Origin: Paraferrimonas sedimenticola
GTDB taxonomy: Bacteria > Pseudomonadota > Gammaproteobacteria > Enterobacterales > Shewanellaceae
Length of the DNA stretch: 64,000 nt
Direction: 5' to 3'
Assembly (NCBI RefSeq): GCF_002282855.1
Contig: NZ_NRIR01000002.1
Span: 379,196-443,195, forward strand
The notes beneath the pieces were generated by a model that was not told the origin of the DNA, made no database searches, and saw only the letters and a list, made by a program, of their open reading frames with translations. This document shows, piece after piece, positions 1 to 8,920 of the stretch. How positions within the stretch are numbered: the stretch's first letter is position 1; every line of letters starts with the position of its first letter. The position numbers and the translations under genes are program-made.

Positions 1-442
1 TGCCGCGAGTATCACTGAGTAAAGACACGTCTGCGTGCCAGTCCCACTCGGCTTCGTAGCGGTACTGCAGGCCGTGGTCTAACGCCGAGCCCCTAAACTG
101 GTTTTGGTATTGGCGCGGAATATCAAAGAAGCGGTACTTGGCAAAATAGTTGACTTGATGTCCCTCATCTTCCCAAAGGTGCGCTCCACCTTCGACTCCC
201 TCGATGTAAAAGATTTCCCCCCGATAGGTCAGCAGTGGTACCACATCGAGCACGGTGCGCTCGGCGGTCTCGTAGGGAATAAGCGCGTTGCGCACACCAA
301 TCGCCACGCCCCAATAGGGGGCGGGCTTTGGCTCGCTGTCTTTGGCTTGAGCGTTATCGGGCTCTGGCTCCGTTGTATTTGCACTGGCCCCAAAACTCAG
401 CATTAGGGCAAGTGCAATGGCGCTAGCTTTGCTTAGTTTCAT
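1..442 (-). CDS. MipA/OmpV-like outer-membrane protein, 3' end missing
   Basis: The reading frame starts at ATG 442 on the minus strand and is still open at the window edge, so only the first 147 residues are visible. It begins with a signal peptide (MKLSKASAIALALMLSFGASA) and continues with alternating aromatic and polar residues typical of a beta-barrel. Segments such as WGVAIGVRN, DVVPLLTYRGE and VNYFAKYRFFD resemble the MipA/OmpV family, whose E. coli member is a scaffold for murein enzymes. The start lies 20 bp inside the upstream MscS gene, so the two are probably translationally coupled. Family assignment is by eye. Confidence 0.6.
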   Translation of the reverse strand, partial: MKLSKASAIALALMLSFGASANTTEPEPDNAQAKDSEPKPAPYWGVAIGVRNALIPYETAERTVLDVVPLLTYRGEIFYIEGVEGGAHLWEDEGHQVNYFAKYRFFDIPRQYQNQFRGSALDHGLQYRYEAEWDWHADVSLLSDTRG

Positions 443-2012
443 TGAACAAATGCACATCCGTTTGTGGGAATGGAATCGAAATACCTTCGGCATCAAAGCG
501 CTGTTTTACCGCTTTTGTGACATCCCAATGGACGTCCCAATAGTCCTCTGGTTTAACCCATGGGCGTACCACAAAATCCACCGACGAGTTGTTTAGTGTG
601 TGGACTTTTACCTTGGCTTCCGGGCTCTTGAGCACCTTAGGGTGATTGTCGACGATATCGCGAAGTACGCGCTCAGCATGGTCTAAATCGTCTGAGTAAC
701 TGATGCCAAATACCATGTCGATGCGTCGGTGATTCTCGGCAGTAATGTTGTTGATGATATCACCCCAAATCTTATTGTTTGGAATGATAAGGCGCTGATT
801 GTCCAGTGTTTTAATGGTAGTAGAAACTAGGCTCATATGGCTGACGACGCCAGTAACGCCCGCGGCAATCACCAGATCGCCAACGTCATAGGGACGGTAC
901 ACCAGAATCATCATGCCCGAGGCAAAGTTAGATAGCGTGTCCTGCAGTGCGAAACCAATAATCACACCGGCGATGCCAAAGCCCGCTAGTAAGGGGCCGA
1001 GTTCTAACCCAAGTTGTGACAGTCCGATTAGCACACCAATCACAATGACCAGCTTAGCCGCCAGATTGGTGAAAAAGTCTTGTAGTAACTGACTGAAATT
1101 TAACTTTGAAGTTTTTACGGCGCGGCGCACCAGCTTGGCAGCCACTCGCGACAGGATAACCGCCACGGCGAGAATGGCGACAAACACCAGAATCTTGAAC
1201 ACCAGTCCAGGACCGCTTTCGGTGAGCTCGCTTTTGGCCTGTTGCCACCATTGCTTGGCCAGTTTTTGCGCCAGATTAATACTCAAAACATCCTGAGTGA
1301 TGTCACCTGTCATGGTAAACAGCGCCTGTTGATACCCTGTGGTGTCCAGACCCAAGCTATTCATCAAGGGAATGCTCTTAGATAAGCTGGCGTCGACGGC
1401 TCTGAGATGTGAGCGGATCGCGGCGCTTTGGGCGGCTAACTCTGATTGTTGATCCGCTGGTAGTAGTGCCATTTTAGCCGACAGCTGGTCCAGTTTCTGC
1501 TGACTGAACATGGCATAGTCCACCAACAGGTCGGCTCTCTGGTCTAGCTGGCTTCTGAGGGCAGCGCGTTCGTTTTGAGTATCTATGCCGGCTTGCTCGG
1601 CCCAGTCTAAGGTCTCAAGCAGCGCGAGGTAATAGGCATCCATTTGTTGATAGCGGCGGACGATACCATCAAGTAGGTCGTTGGTGGGGGCTTTATCATA
1701 GGCTTTGTTGAGAGCCTGTAAGCGCTTGTCTAAATAGCCAGCGTATTGGCCTAGCCAGGCGAGCTGCGCCTGTAATTCAGCCTCGCCGGACTGTCCTGAC
1801 AATTGACTGCGAGACCGACTCCAGCTTTGTTGTAAGCGAAACTCTGCCAGCTGTAACGACTCACTTAAAAAGTGGCCATCAGACTCAGCGCTTTGCGCTT
1901 GGGCTTCGAGCTGGGCTAATTCTTGATCCAGATTATTGGCGTTAGCTTGCACAGTGACAAGCAACAAACTGATTCCCAAAAGCCAAACTAGTTGGCGCAC
2001 GACCATTGGCAT
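423..2012 (-). CDS. MscS-family mechanosensitive channel
   Basis: This 529-residue inner-membrane protein is a small-conductance mechanosensitive channel homologue that would release solutes on hypo-osmotic shock. A signal-like segment (1-25) precedes a long, charged, Gln/Leu-rich periplasmic helical region (about 27-265). Membrane helices follow at about 268-365, including the pore-lining segment GFGIAGVIIGFALQDTLSNF, and then the cytoplasmic beta domain starting at DVGDLV. At 529 residues it is longer than E. coli MscS (286) and shorter than MscK (over 1100), so it is a mid-sized member with its own sensor-like N-terminus. Its 3' end overlaps the MipA-like gene by 20 bp. Confidence 0.9.
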   Translation of the reverse strand: MPMVVRQLVWLLGISLLLVTVQANANNLDQELAQLEAQAQSAESDGHFLSESLQLAEFRLQQSWSRSRSQLSGQSGEAELQAQLAWLGQYAGYLDKRLQALNKAYDKAPTNDLLDGIVRRYQQMDAYYLALLETLDWAEQAGIDTQNERAALRSQLDQRADLLVDYAMFSQQKLDQLSAKMALLPADQQSELAAQSAAIRSHLRAVDASLSKSIPLMNSLGLDTTGYQQALFTMTGDITQDVLSINLAQKLAKQWWQQAKSELTESGPGLVFKILVFVAILAVAVILSRVAAKLVRRAVKTSKLNFSQLLQDFFTNLAAKLVIVIGVLIGLSQLGLELGPLLAGFGIAGVIIGFALQDTLSNFASGMMILVYRPYDVGDLVIAAGVTGVVSHMSLVSTTIKTLDNQRLIIPNNKIWGDIINNITAENHRRIDMVFGISYSDDLDHAERVLRDIVDNHPKVLKSPEAKVKVHTLNNSSVDFVVRPWVKPEDYWDVHWDVTKAVKQRFDAEGISIPFPQTDVHLFNETKQS

Positions 2013-2143
2013 AGCGTTTCCTTCGCGTGTTATTAAATTGTGAATAATCCCAGTGTAAGTGACGAGCTTTAGAAAGGAAAGATTTGCGGGGAAAGGTCGC
2101 TACCAGTAGACTAAGCCCCCTTTTTGACCAAAACCGGTGGATT

Positions 2144-2461
2144 ATGTTTTGTCCGCACTGCGCCAAAACTCTGCGCTTTAGCCAAGTCAGCGAATACCAA
2201 GTTGAAGGAATGCAACGCTACATCCGTTGCTATCACTGCGATACTTGGTTGGCCAATAGTGGCCGCATCGTGATGACCAAGGTGGTTAGCTTTTACTTAG
2301 CGGCGGCCGGTTTTGCTGTGTCTTACTTTTGGCCTGAATGGCAGCTACCGGCGTTGCCAGTCTCTATCTTTAGTTTGGTGGTGATGTTGATGAGCCATCT
2401 GATGGATCAGTGGTCGGTTGTTGAACACCCGCCGGCGCCCAGAAAAGCAAAAGCGGGCTGA
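2144..2461 (+). CDS. Zinc-ribbon membrane protein, unknown function
   Basis: This 105-residue protein starts at ATG 2144, chosen because GGTGG lies just upstream and because the zinc-ribbon begins at its second residue; an in-frame start at 2084 would add an unrelated basic stretch. It has CPHC near the N-terminus and CYHC about 27 residues later, a plausible four-cysteine zinc site. Two hydrophobic segments follow (about 45-62 and 68-85). The stop codon lies inside the terminator hairpin. I recognise no family and propose no function beyond a small membrane protein with a metal-binding head. Confidence 0.7.
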   Translation: MFCPHCAKTLRFSQVSEYQVEGMQRYIRCYHCDTWLANSGRIVMTKVVSFYLAAAGFAVSYFWPEWQLPALPVSIFSLVVMLMSHLMDQWSVVEHPPAPRKAKAG

Positions 2462-2475
2462 TGCCCGCTTTGTGA
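2451..2475 (+). terminator. Rho-independent terminator after the zinc-ribbon gene
   Basis: The inverted repeat AAAGCGGGC / GCCCGCTTT with a short loop overlaps the TGA stop codon (2459-2461). The U-tract is short, so termination strength is uncertain. Confidence 0.6.
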
Positions 2476-2476
2476 T

Positions 2477-2596
2477 TTACATTTCGACAGTCTGATTGGC
2501 TAACGACTCTTCTACTAAGTAAATTCCACCGAATATGGCCACGGCTAAAAGTAGCATAACGCTAATGATGCCAATGTTGGCTTTGATAAAAGACAT
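2477..2596 (-). CDS. 39-residue single-pass membrane peptide
   Basis: A 40-codon frame starts at ATG 2596 with a good ribosome-binding site (AGAGGA, 8 nt spacing) and ends at TAA 2477. The peptide has a short N-terminus (MSFIKAN), one hydrophobic helix of about 22 residues (IGIISVMLLLAVAIFGGIYL) and an acidic tail (VEESLANQTVEM). A sigma-70-like promoter lies about 90 bp upstream on the same strand. The binding site, promoter and clean membrane-helix composition support a real gene. I do not recognise a family. Confidence 0.65.
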   Translation of the reverse strand: MSFIKANIGIISVMLLLAVAIFGGIYLVEESLANQTVEM

Positions 2597-2687
2597 AACA
2601 AGGTTCCTCTGTTTAGCGCCCTACAGTGACACTGTTAAAAGTAATATACGAATGAGTAGCCGTCGTCCACGGTGATAGCAAAAATTG

Positions 2688-2716
2688 ATTATACGATGGC
2701 TTGACGTCGGTTTAAA
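2688..2716 (-). promoter_or_regulatory. Sigma-70-type promoter for the 39-residue peptide gene
   Basis: On the minus strand TTTAAA (2711-2716, weak -35) and TATAAT (2688-2693, perfect -10) are separated by 17 bp. It lies between epmB and the small membrane peptide gene, reading toward the latter. Confidence 0.5.
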
Positions 2717-2784
2717 TACGTACAAACGGGCGTATAGATCGGTTTTCCCTACCTGTTGGATCAGTTCTTTCGAAGCTTTGCCGA

Positions 2785-3798
2785 CTACAAGGGACCAAGG
2801 TCTATCGGTGTTTTACTGCTCTGATGGGCTTCTTCGCGGACTAGCTTCGGCACTAAGAATCCGGGGAGTAATTTTAGCAAATGCTGCATTAATTCCAAAG
2901 CGCTTGCGTGAGGCAGGTCGAAATGCTGAGCGCCGTCTACTTTGTCGAGCAAATGTAGGTAGTACGGAAGGACGCCGGCGTCGAATAGGCGCTCGGATAA
3001 GGCGGCCAGTACTTTGGGAGAGTCGTTAACCCCTTTTAACAGCACGCTCTGGTTGAGCAGCGTCACGCCAGAAGCTTTGAGCATGCGCAAGCTGTCGGCA
3101 AGTTGAGCGCTTATCTCATTTGGGTGGTTGGCATGCAGCACCAGTACAGTTTGCAGGCGCGACTGAGAAAGGGTTTGGGTTAATGCCTCAGTCAGCCGGC
3201 TTGGCATCACCACGGGTAAGCGGGTGTGAATGCGCAAGCGTTTGATGTGGGGGATTGCTTCGAGATCCCTTGCGTATTGTTCAAGCTTAGCGTCCTTGGC
3301 CATCAGTGGGTCGCCGCCGGAAAATATCACTTCATTGAGCTCGGGATGTCGCGTTAAGTATTCCAAGGTCTGTTGCCATTGAGCTTGGCCCATGCTGTTG
3401 TCTTGGTACGGGAAATGACGACGAAAACAATAGCGGCAATTTACCGCGCAACCACCTTTGAGCATCACTAGTACGCGAGATTGGTACTTGTGCAGTAAAC
3501 CCGGTTGTGCGGCTTGCTGCTCTTGAAGGGGGTCGGTGCTGAATCCCGGGGCTTGTACAAACTCGTCGGCTAGGGGCAAAACTTGCCTGAGCAAAGGGTC
3601 GTTTGGGTCGCCTTTTTTCATCAGACCGACGAAGTGTCGCGGCACGCGCATCGGAAACAAACGACGGGCTTTGATGTGTTGTTGGTAATCTGCCGGATCG
3701 AGCGACACTAATGTCAGTAATTCGGTGGGATCCGTGACACATTGGGCTAACTCTTTTTGCCAATCTGAGTGCAAATTTGCGGGAATTCGGGTTATCAT
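2785..3798 (-). CDS. epmB: EF-P lysine (R)-beta-lysine 2,3-aminomutase EpmB
   Basis: EpmB is a radical-SAM, PLP-dependent enzyme that converts L-lysine to (R)-beta-lysine, the substrate EpmA attaches to EF-P. The 337-residue length fits the family. The [4Fe-4S]-binding CxxxCxxC motif is at C117, C121 and C124 (CAVNCRYCFRRHFPY), followed by SGGDP (SAM-contacting) near residue 160. The gene diverges from efp with only 41 bp between them, and epmA lies just beyond efp, which supports the assignment over a catabolic lysine aminomutase. Confidence 0.93.
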   Translation of the reverse strand: MITRIPANLHSDWQKELAQCVTDPTELLTLVSLDPADYQQHIKARRLFPMRVPRHFVGLMKKGDPNDPLLRQVLPLADEFVQAPGFSTDPLQEQQAAQPGLLHKYQSRVLVMLKGGCAVNCRYCFRRHFPYQDNSMGQAQWQQTLEYLTRHPELNEVIFSGGDPLMAKDAKLEQYARDLEAIPHIKRLRIHTRLPVVMPSRLTEALTQTLSQSRLQTVLVLHANHPNEISAQLADSLRMLKASGVTLLNQSVLLKGVNDSPKVLAALSERLFDAGVLPYYLHLLDKVDGAQHFDLPHASALELMQHLLKLLPGFLVPKLVREEAHQSSKTPIDLGPL

Positions 3799-3839
3799 TT
3801 TGCGATTAGTGACTTAACGTACCTGAGACGAGAACAAAC

Positions 3840-4409
3840 ATGGCTTCTGTTAGCACCAACGAATTCAAATCTGGCCTAAAAATCATGCTGGATGGTGAAC
3901 CTTGTAATATTATCGAAAACGAAATTGTTAAGCCAGGCAAGGGGCAAGCCTTTAACCGCGTAAAAATCCGTAAATTGATTTCCGGTAAAGTGCTAGAAAA
4001 AACCTTCAAGTCCGGTGAATCGGTAGAGCGTGCTGACGTAATGGACATCGAATTGGCCTACTTGTACAGCGATGGCGAGTTTTGGCACTTCATGGACAAC
4101 AGCAGCTTTGAGCAAGTGGCGGCGGACGCCAAGGCCATTGGCGATCAAGAAAAGTGGTTGGTGGAGCAAGACATTTGCACCGTGACCACTTGGAATGAAA
4201 ACCCAATCGCAGTGACTCCACCCAACTTTGTTGAGCTTGAAGTGGTAGAGACCGACCCAGGCCTTAAAGGCGATACTCAGGGTACTGGTGGTAAGCCTGC
4301 GACTCTAAGCACTGGCGCCGTGGTTCGCGTACCTCTGTTCATCGCAATCGGCGAAGTGGTTAAAGTTGACACGCGCAGCGGTGAATACGTAGAACGCGTT
4401 CGCAAGTAA
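3840..4409 (+). CDS. efp: Elongation factor P
   Basis: EF-P relieves ribosome stalling at polyproline stretches. The protein has 189 residues and three beta-barrel domains; the loop VKPGKGQAF places Lys34 at the position that is beta-lysylated in E. coli. The C-terminal [10 protein letters not shown] is typical. It sits between epmB and epmA, its modification enzymes; epmC, the hydroxylase, is not in this window. A strong terminator follows. Confidence 0.97.
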   Translation: MASVSTNEFKSGLKIMLDGEPCNIIENEIVKPGKGQAFNRVKIRKLISGKVLEKTFKSGESVERADVMDIELAYLYSDGEFWHFMDNSSFEQVAADAKAIGDQEKWLVEQDICTVTTWNENPIAVTPPNFVELEVVETDPGLKGDTQGTGGKPATLSTGAVVRVPLFIAIGEVVKVDTRSGEYVERVRK

Positions 4410-4444
4410 TCGCTTATCAAAGTTTTTTATTAATGTTTTATTGA

Positions 4445-4470
4445 AAGCGGAGCCTTAGCTCCGCTTTTTT
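4445..4470 (+). terminator. Rho-independent terminator after efp
   Basis: AAAGCGGAGC / GCTCCGCTTT with a four-base loop is followed by a run of T. It separates efp from epmA, which begins about 20 bp downstream. Confidence 0.85.
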
Positions 4471-4488
4471 GTCTCAAAAGAGGCCTCA

Positions 4489-5454
4489 ATGTCACAGTGG
4501 CAACCCAGTATCGATATCGACACCCTAAAAGCTCGTGCTCAGTTCATCGCCAGTATTCGCCAGTTCTTTGCTGAACGCGATGTGCTAGAAGTGGAAACGC
4601 CCGCGTTGGCGCACGCAGGGGTGACGGATCTGCATCTGCAAAACTTCGAGACTGAGCTGGCGGCACCGGGCCAGGATTCTGGGCGCTGTTTGTACCTGCA
4701 AACTTCGCCTGAGTATCACATGAAGCGTTTGTTGTGTGCCGGGGCTCCGGCTATCTATCAAATCAGTAAGGCGTTTCGCAACGAAGAGTGGGGCCGTTTT
4801 CACAACCCAGAATTTACCATGTTGGAATGGTATCGCCCGAGATTTGATCACTGGCAACTGATGGACGAAGTAGACGCGTTGGCCCAGCATACTCTTGGTT
4901 GCCGACCGGCACTGAAATCCAGCTATCAAGCACTGTTTATCGAACACACCGGATTAGACCCACTCAGTGCGAGCGACCAAGCCTTGCGCCAGCGTAGCGA
5001 GGGATTGGGAATGAGCGACGCCGTGGCTAATAGCGACCGCGATACTCTGTTACAGCTGTTGTTTAGCTTTGTGGTTGAACCCAGTATTGGTCTTGAACAA
5101 CCTCAGCTGGTGTACGACTTTCCCGCCTCGCAAGCGGCCTTGGCTAAGCTAAATCCCAAAGATAGTCGAGTGGCCGAGCGCTTTGAGCTGTATTACCGCG
5201 GGGTTGAATTAGCCAATGGGTTTCACGAGCTACAAGATGCTGATGAGCAGGCCAAGCGATTTGAAAAGGACAACCAGTTGCGAGTGCAGGCGGGATTACC
5301 AGCAAAACCGGTTGACCAACATTTATTGTCAGCGCTCGCTCACGGGCTGCCGCATTGCGCAGGGGTGGCCTTGGGCGTGGACCGTTTGTTTATGATTGCT
5401 CGCGGACTGACTCATATCGAGCAGTCCATCGCCTTTGCTGCCGAGCGGGCTTAA
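4489..5454 (+). CDS. epmA: EF-P--(R)-beta-lysine ligase EpmA
   Basis: EpmA (also PoxA/GenX/YjeA) is a truncated class II lysyl-tRNA synthetase that loads beta-lysine onto EF-P Lys34. The 321-residue protein has the catalytic core only and no tRNA anticodon-binding domain. Class II motif 2 is visible as FRNEEWGRFHNPEFTMLEW and motif 3 as GVALGVDRLFMI. The start is ATG 4489 with AAGAGG upstream. It overlaps the convergent glycosyltransferase gene by 4 bp at the stop codons. Confidence 0.95.
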   Translation: MSQWQPSIDIDTLKARAQFIASIRQFFAERDVLEVETPALAHAGVTDLHLQNFETELAAPGQDSGRCLYLQTSPEYHMKRLLCAGAPAIYQISKAFRNEEWGRFHNPEFTMLEWYRPRFDHWQLMDEVDALAQHTLGCRPALKSSYQALFIEHTGLDPLSASDQALRQRSEGLGMSDAVANSDRDTLLQLLFSFVVEPSIGLEQPQLVYDFPASQAALAKLNPKDSRVAERFELYYRGVELANGFHELQDADEQAKRFEKDNQLRVQAGLPAKPVDQHLLSALAHGLPHCAGVALGVDRLFMIARGLTHIEQSIAFAAERA

Positions 5455-6218
5455 GAAGCTTGCTTCCAATTGGCTCGAATGCGCTTGAGCTGAGATAAGT
5501 GTTTCAGGTTGGTTAGTCCAATGCCGACCATATTGGCCAGTTTGCGAAGCAGAATCTGCAGACGCAACCCAATGCCTTTGGATTGTCCGCGTTTCCGAGA
5601 GCCAATGTGGCTATCAAATTCGTCGCGATTCTGTCCCAAAATAGGCGGAGAGATATCGAACAGCGGCATTTGGTGTTTGTGAAAGTTGCGAATGAACACA
5701 TCTACAGGAAATTCGAAACGCTCACTGGCGTCGATAAAGGCTTTGGCCACAGCTGGGCTTATCATGTAGCCCGATGTGCGCTGGGCCATCTTGATGAATT
5801 TGCGAAACTCAAAGCCTTGGTTTGCGCCAGCTAGCTGCCATTTAGAACTGCGATCCGGCTCTTCTAAGCGAATAAAACCCAACTCATTGGTGAGCGATTT
5901 GGCCAGCTCAAAGCCTTTGATGAAGTTATCGTACAGGGCGATATCATCTTCGAGTACCGCAATCGGCTGGTTAAGCTCAACGCATCGCTGCCAAATCAGG
6001 AAATGGCTAGCATAACAGCCCAATTCACCTGGCTGGGCATCGCGTCCGTAATTTAGCAGAAACTCACGCTTGTGATAGCGTGCCAATAGGGGGTGCTCTC
6101 CCAAACGCCCATCGACGGCGTCGAAAAACTCAAAGGACACCCCCAGCTGTTGTAACTGGCTAGAAATGTTCTCTCGACGGGCACTGTCTTGTGCCAGGCT
6201 AATCACCAAAACCTGCAT
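5451..6218 (-). CDS. Glycosyltransferase family 25 protein
   Basis: A 255-residue glycosyltransferase of the family 25 type (LPS/LOS biosynthesis, for example beta-1,4-galactosyltransferases LgtB/LgtE). The N-terminus VLVISLAQDSARRENISSQL is the family signature and the acidic nucleotide-sugar motif is AVLEDDI near residue 90. No membrane segment is present, so it probably acts on a cell-surface glycan precursor on the cytoplasmic face. There are no neighbouring LPS genes, so the substrate cannot be inferred. It lies downstream of the hexosaminidase gene behind a predicted terminator. Confidence 0.85.
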   Translation of the reverse strand: MQVLVISLAQDSARRENISSQLQQLGVSFEFFDAVDGRLGEHPLLARYHKREFLLNYGRDAQPGELGCYASHFLIWQRCVELNQPIAVLEDDIALYDNFIKGFELAKSLTNELGFIRLEEPDRSSKWQLAGANQGFEFRKFIKMAQRTSGYMISPAVAKAFIDASERFEFPVDVFIRNFHKHQMPLFDISPPILGQNRDEFDSHIGSRKRGQSKGIGLRLQILLRKLANMVGIGLTNLKHLSQLKRIRANWKQAS

Positions 6219-6235
6219 ATTCGCCTCGCAGACGC

Positions 6236-6265
6236 AAAAAGTGCCACGATGATAGGCCTAGGCAC
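6236..6265 (-). terminator. Terminator after the hexosaminidase gene
   Basis: On the minus strand GGTGCC and GGCAC pair around a loop containing the palindrome TAGGCCTA and are followed by TTTTT. It falls between the stop of the GH20 gene and the start of the family 25 glycosyltransferase. Confidence 0.55.
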
Positions 6266-6280
6266 CTGAGCTTGCAAGGT

Positions 6281-8839
6281 TTATTGGCTTTGGTAGCGAG
6301 CAGCTCGACTGACTTTATCCGCAACTCTGGTGCGGAGCCAATAATCGCCATCCGCCGACAGTCTCGAACTGGCGGAATAGTTTTGCCAATGCTCGCCATC
6401 AACACTGTATTCCAGTGTCAGACCGGGAAATGGGCTATTCAAAAGCAGTTGTTTATCGACGACTTTGGCACCCGGCAGCGGGAGTCGCGGATGGATCCCC
6501 GCCTGAATCAAGCGCGGCAACTCATAGTGTCCCATGCGCTGAGCAAAGCTCGCCCAATCGGCATGTTGCTGTTGCACTAAATTCTTACCTTGCCAATCGG
6601 CTTGATGCCAAGCCCGCTCGGCAATTGCCGCTAGGCGTGGAAACACCATGGCTTGCATTTGCTCACGGGTACGCACGGTTTCGCTCCAAAGCTGGCCCTG
6701 AATGCCCAATAAGTTCTGCGGCTTTTGTAAACCGGGCAATTCTCGGCCGACTAGCTTAACCAAATCGGTGATGGCATCGCCAGCACGGGTGTAATCGGCG
6801 TTGGCGTATAGGTCGAGAGGGTTAAAACCAAAGGTCTTTTGCGTGTCGATAAAGCGCGCACCCCAGTAGTAGCCGCGCTCTTGTGGCGAGACTTCGTAGG
6901 GATGATCCAGGTACAAGTGGGTGACTGACGATAACACCACTTGGTAGTCGGCATTGGCCAGGCGATAAGCGCGATCGGCGACACCCCATTCCCAAATGTT
7001 ATCCCAAGCGTGGGCCAGTACTTTATCGGTCGCGAATTGCTCGCGGGCGAAGGGCTGGGTTTGGTCGTACATCAGGCCGTCTTCCCAACCGGCTAAATTG
7101 AGACCTTTGGCTTTGGCGATTTGACTAACGCGGGCAGAGAAGTAGGCTTTGAGATCGGCCACCTGATTCACTGAGTTGCTCTTGTCTTGAATTAACGCCT
7201 GGCAGCTAGGCGAGCCTTCCCATGCACCTTTTGGGGTTTCATCTCCGCCAAAATGGAACCAATCCAACGGGGCATCTGCTTGTTGGTACATCTTCTGTAC
7301 TTCAGTGATGATCTTATCCATGAAGCGATAGCTGGACTCAAGACACACGTTTATCGCGTTATCTGTGTAGTTTTGTACCGACAAATATTCGCTAGTATCG
7401 CCGCTTTCTGACAGCAAAAACTCCTGCGCTGCCTGAAGCTGATTCTGAGCCTTCAAACGCTGGTATCTGGCTTCCATGGCTTTGATAGCTGCGCGAGCAT
7501 GGCCTGGAGTGTCGAGCTCGGGAATAACTTGAATGTGATGCCGCTTGGCCAGGGTTAGCAGTTCAATAAAATCCGCCTTGCTCAAATAGCCATTGCCGGC
7601 AGCGTTGGCGTGGGGACCATTGCCCAGTTGAGGCAACAAACAAGCTTGCTCGCTAAGGTCAAAACAGCGTTTACCACCGACTTCGGTTAGCTCTGGAAGC
7701 CCTGGGATTGCCAGCCGCCAGCCTTCGTCGTCGCTTAGGTGCAGGTGTAATCGGTTCAGCTTATAGCGGCCCATTTGCTCGATGAGTTGGGCGATGGCGT
7801 GCTTTCCGTGAAAGTTACGGCCGATGTCATAGTGCATGCCACGCCAGGAATACAGGGGGGCATCCTCGATAACTAGGTTGGGAAGCGTTGCGCTGTGCTT
7901 GGCGTCCAACGGAATCAGCCTCAGTAAAGATTGCACCCCATAGTAAACACCGGCGTTGTCGGCCCCGCGTATTTGAATGGCATCTTGAGTGATAGTCAGG
8001 CGGTAAGATTCAGACTCAGCAAGATTGGAATCTATGCTGAGCTTCAAAGGCCGGTTGGCGGCTGTGCTGGCATTGGATAACTGGATTTGGTGTTGCGCTA
8101 ATTCGCTTAACAGCAAGTCAGCGCTGTCGGTCAGCTTGGCGTCGTATTCGAGATGCCAATCGGCGTTTAGCTGGGTCTCACCAGGGTTTATTGACACTGA
8201 TTTTGGGCTGGGGATCAGACGAGGGCTCGCCGTGTTGGTTTGGGCATAAGCGCCTTGATTGCGCTGATAGCGCCACTCCAGGTCAGCTTGGGTGAACTTG
8301 TCTTCGGGATAGCGCTTGAGCTGAGCTTGGGTCGTGAAAGGAATGACGAAATCGTTGTAGTTTTCACTATCGCTGTTGGCAATGGTAATGGCGCTACCGT
8401 TTGGGCCAACCAAAAAGGCCCTTGGCATGAAATCGCTCTCGCTAGCGACCCAATTGCCCCCTTGGTATTCCACTGTAAGTTGCTCACCGGGAGCTAATCC
8501 AGCAAAGCTTGCAGTGGGCGTTAGCTGAAACAAGTCACCTTGAATATGCTTGATGACAACGCTGTCATTAAAGACCTTATCAATGAAGCGGATATTGTGA
8601 ATGTATAGGCTCCAGTCACTTTGGCCAGCGGGGAGGGTTTGAGAACCGGTATTGGTCAGTTGAATCACACCTGTGTGCTTGCCCGATTCACGTACGTTGG
8701 ATACAACCCCTTGTTTAAACTGAAGTTGCTGAGCAAAGGATGGCCAATCAACGGCGGTTTCGGCGATGGACGGCATCGCTGTCAGGCACAGTGCTGCACA
8801 ACTCAGCAGAGGGAAAGGGGAATAGTGTAGGGGCTTCAA
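6281..8839 (-). CDS. GH20 beta-N-acetylhexosaminidase (chitobiase type)
   Basis: An 852-residue exported enzyme that removes terminal N-acetylhexosamine residues, probably in chitin oligosaccharide use. The signal peptide is about residues 1-27 (ending in PSIAE). The order is a CBM-like N-terminal chitobiase domain (about 30-180), an alpha/beta domain (about 190-330), the GH20 barrel starting at YSWRGMHYDIGRNFH, and a C-terminal Ig-like domain. The catalytic Asp-Glu pair is in WFHFGGDETPKGAW. Length and layout match Vibrio and Serratia chitobiases. No chitinase or chitoporin gene lies nearby. Confidence 0.92.
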   Translation of the reverse strand: MKPLHYSPFPLLSCAALCLTAMPSIAETAVDWPSFAQQLQFKQGVVSNVRESGKHTGVIQLTNTGSQTLPAGQSDWSLYIHNIRFIDKVFNDSVVIKHIQGDLFQLTPTASFAGLAPGEQLTVEYQGGNWVASESDFMPRAFLVGPNGSAITIANSDSENYNDFVIPFTTQAQLKRYPEDKFTQADLEWRYQRNQGAYAQTNTASPRLIPSPKSVSINPGETQLNADWHLEYDAKLTDSADLLLSELAQHQIQLSNASTAANRPLKLSIDSNLAESESYRLTITQDAIQIRGADNAGVYYGVQSLLRLIPLDAKHSATLPNLVIEDAPLYSWRGMHYDIGRNFHGKHAIAQLIEQMGRYKLNRLHLHLSDDEGWRLAIPGLPELTEVGGKRCFDLSEQACLLPQLGNGPHANAAGNGYLSKADFIELLTLAKRHHIQVIPELDTPGHARAAIKAMEARYQRLKAQNQLQAAQEFLLSESGDTSEYLSVQNYTDNAINVCLESSYRFMDKIITEVQKMYQQADAPLDWFHFGGDETPKGAWEGSPSCQALIQDKSNSVNQVADLKAYFSARVSQIAKAKGLNLAGWEDGLMYDQTQPFAREQFATDKVLAHAWDNIWEWGVADRAYRLANADYQVVLSSVTHLYLDHPYEVSPQERGYYWGARFIDTQKTFGFNPLDLYANADYTRAGDAITDLVKLVGRELPGLQKPQNLLGIQGQLWSETVRTREQMQAMVFPRLAAIAERAWHQADWQGKNLVQQQHADWASFAQRMGHYELPRLIQAGIHPRLPLPGAKVVDKQLLLNSPFPGLTLEYSVDGEHWQNYSASSRLSADGDYWLRTRVADKVSRAARYQSQ

Positions 8840-8881
8840 ACTCAGTTCTCCGTAACAAGGCGTGTAACACTTTTAACACAG

Positions 8882-8916
8882 CTTTAGTGGCAACGCCAAT
8901 GCCGCTGCCACTAAAG
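8882..8916 (-). terminator. Hairpin after the zinc permease gene
   Basis: An 11-bp perfect inverted repeat (CTTTAGTGGCA / TGCCACTAAAG) with a 13-base loop lies immediately 3' of the permease gene. No T-run follows, so it may be an mRNA-stabilising or factor-assisted terminator rather than an intrinsic one. Confidence 0.45.
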
Positions 8917-8920
8917 TCTG

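Noticed and set aside
2685-3029. A 114-codon plus-strand frame overlapping the end of epmB
   Set aside because: It lies mostly opposite a well-supported gene, is Arg-rich and has no family resemblance.
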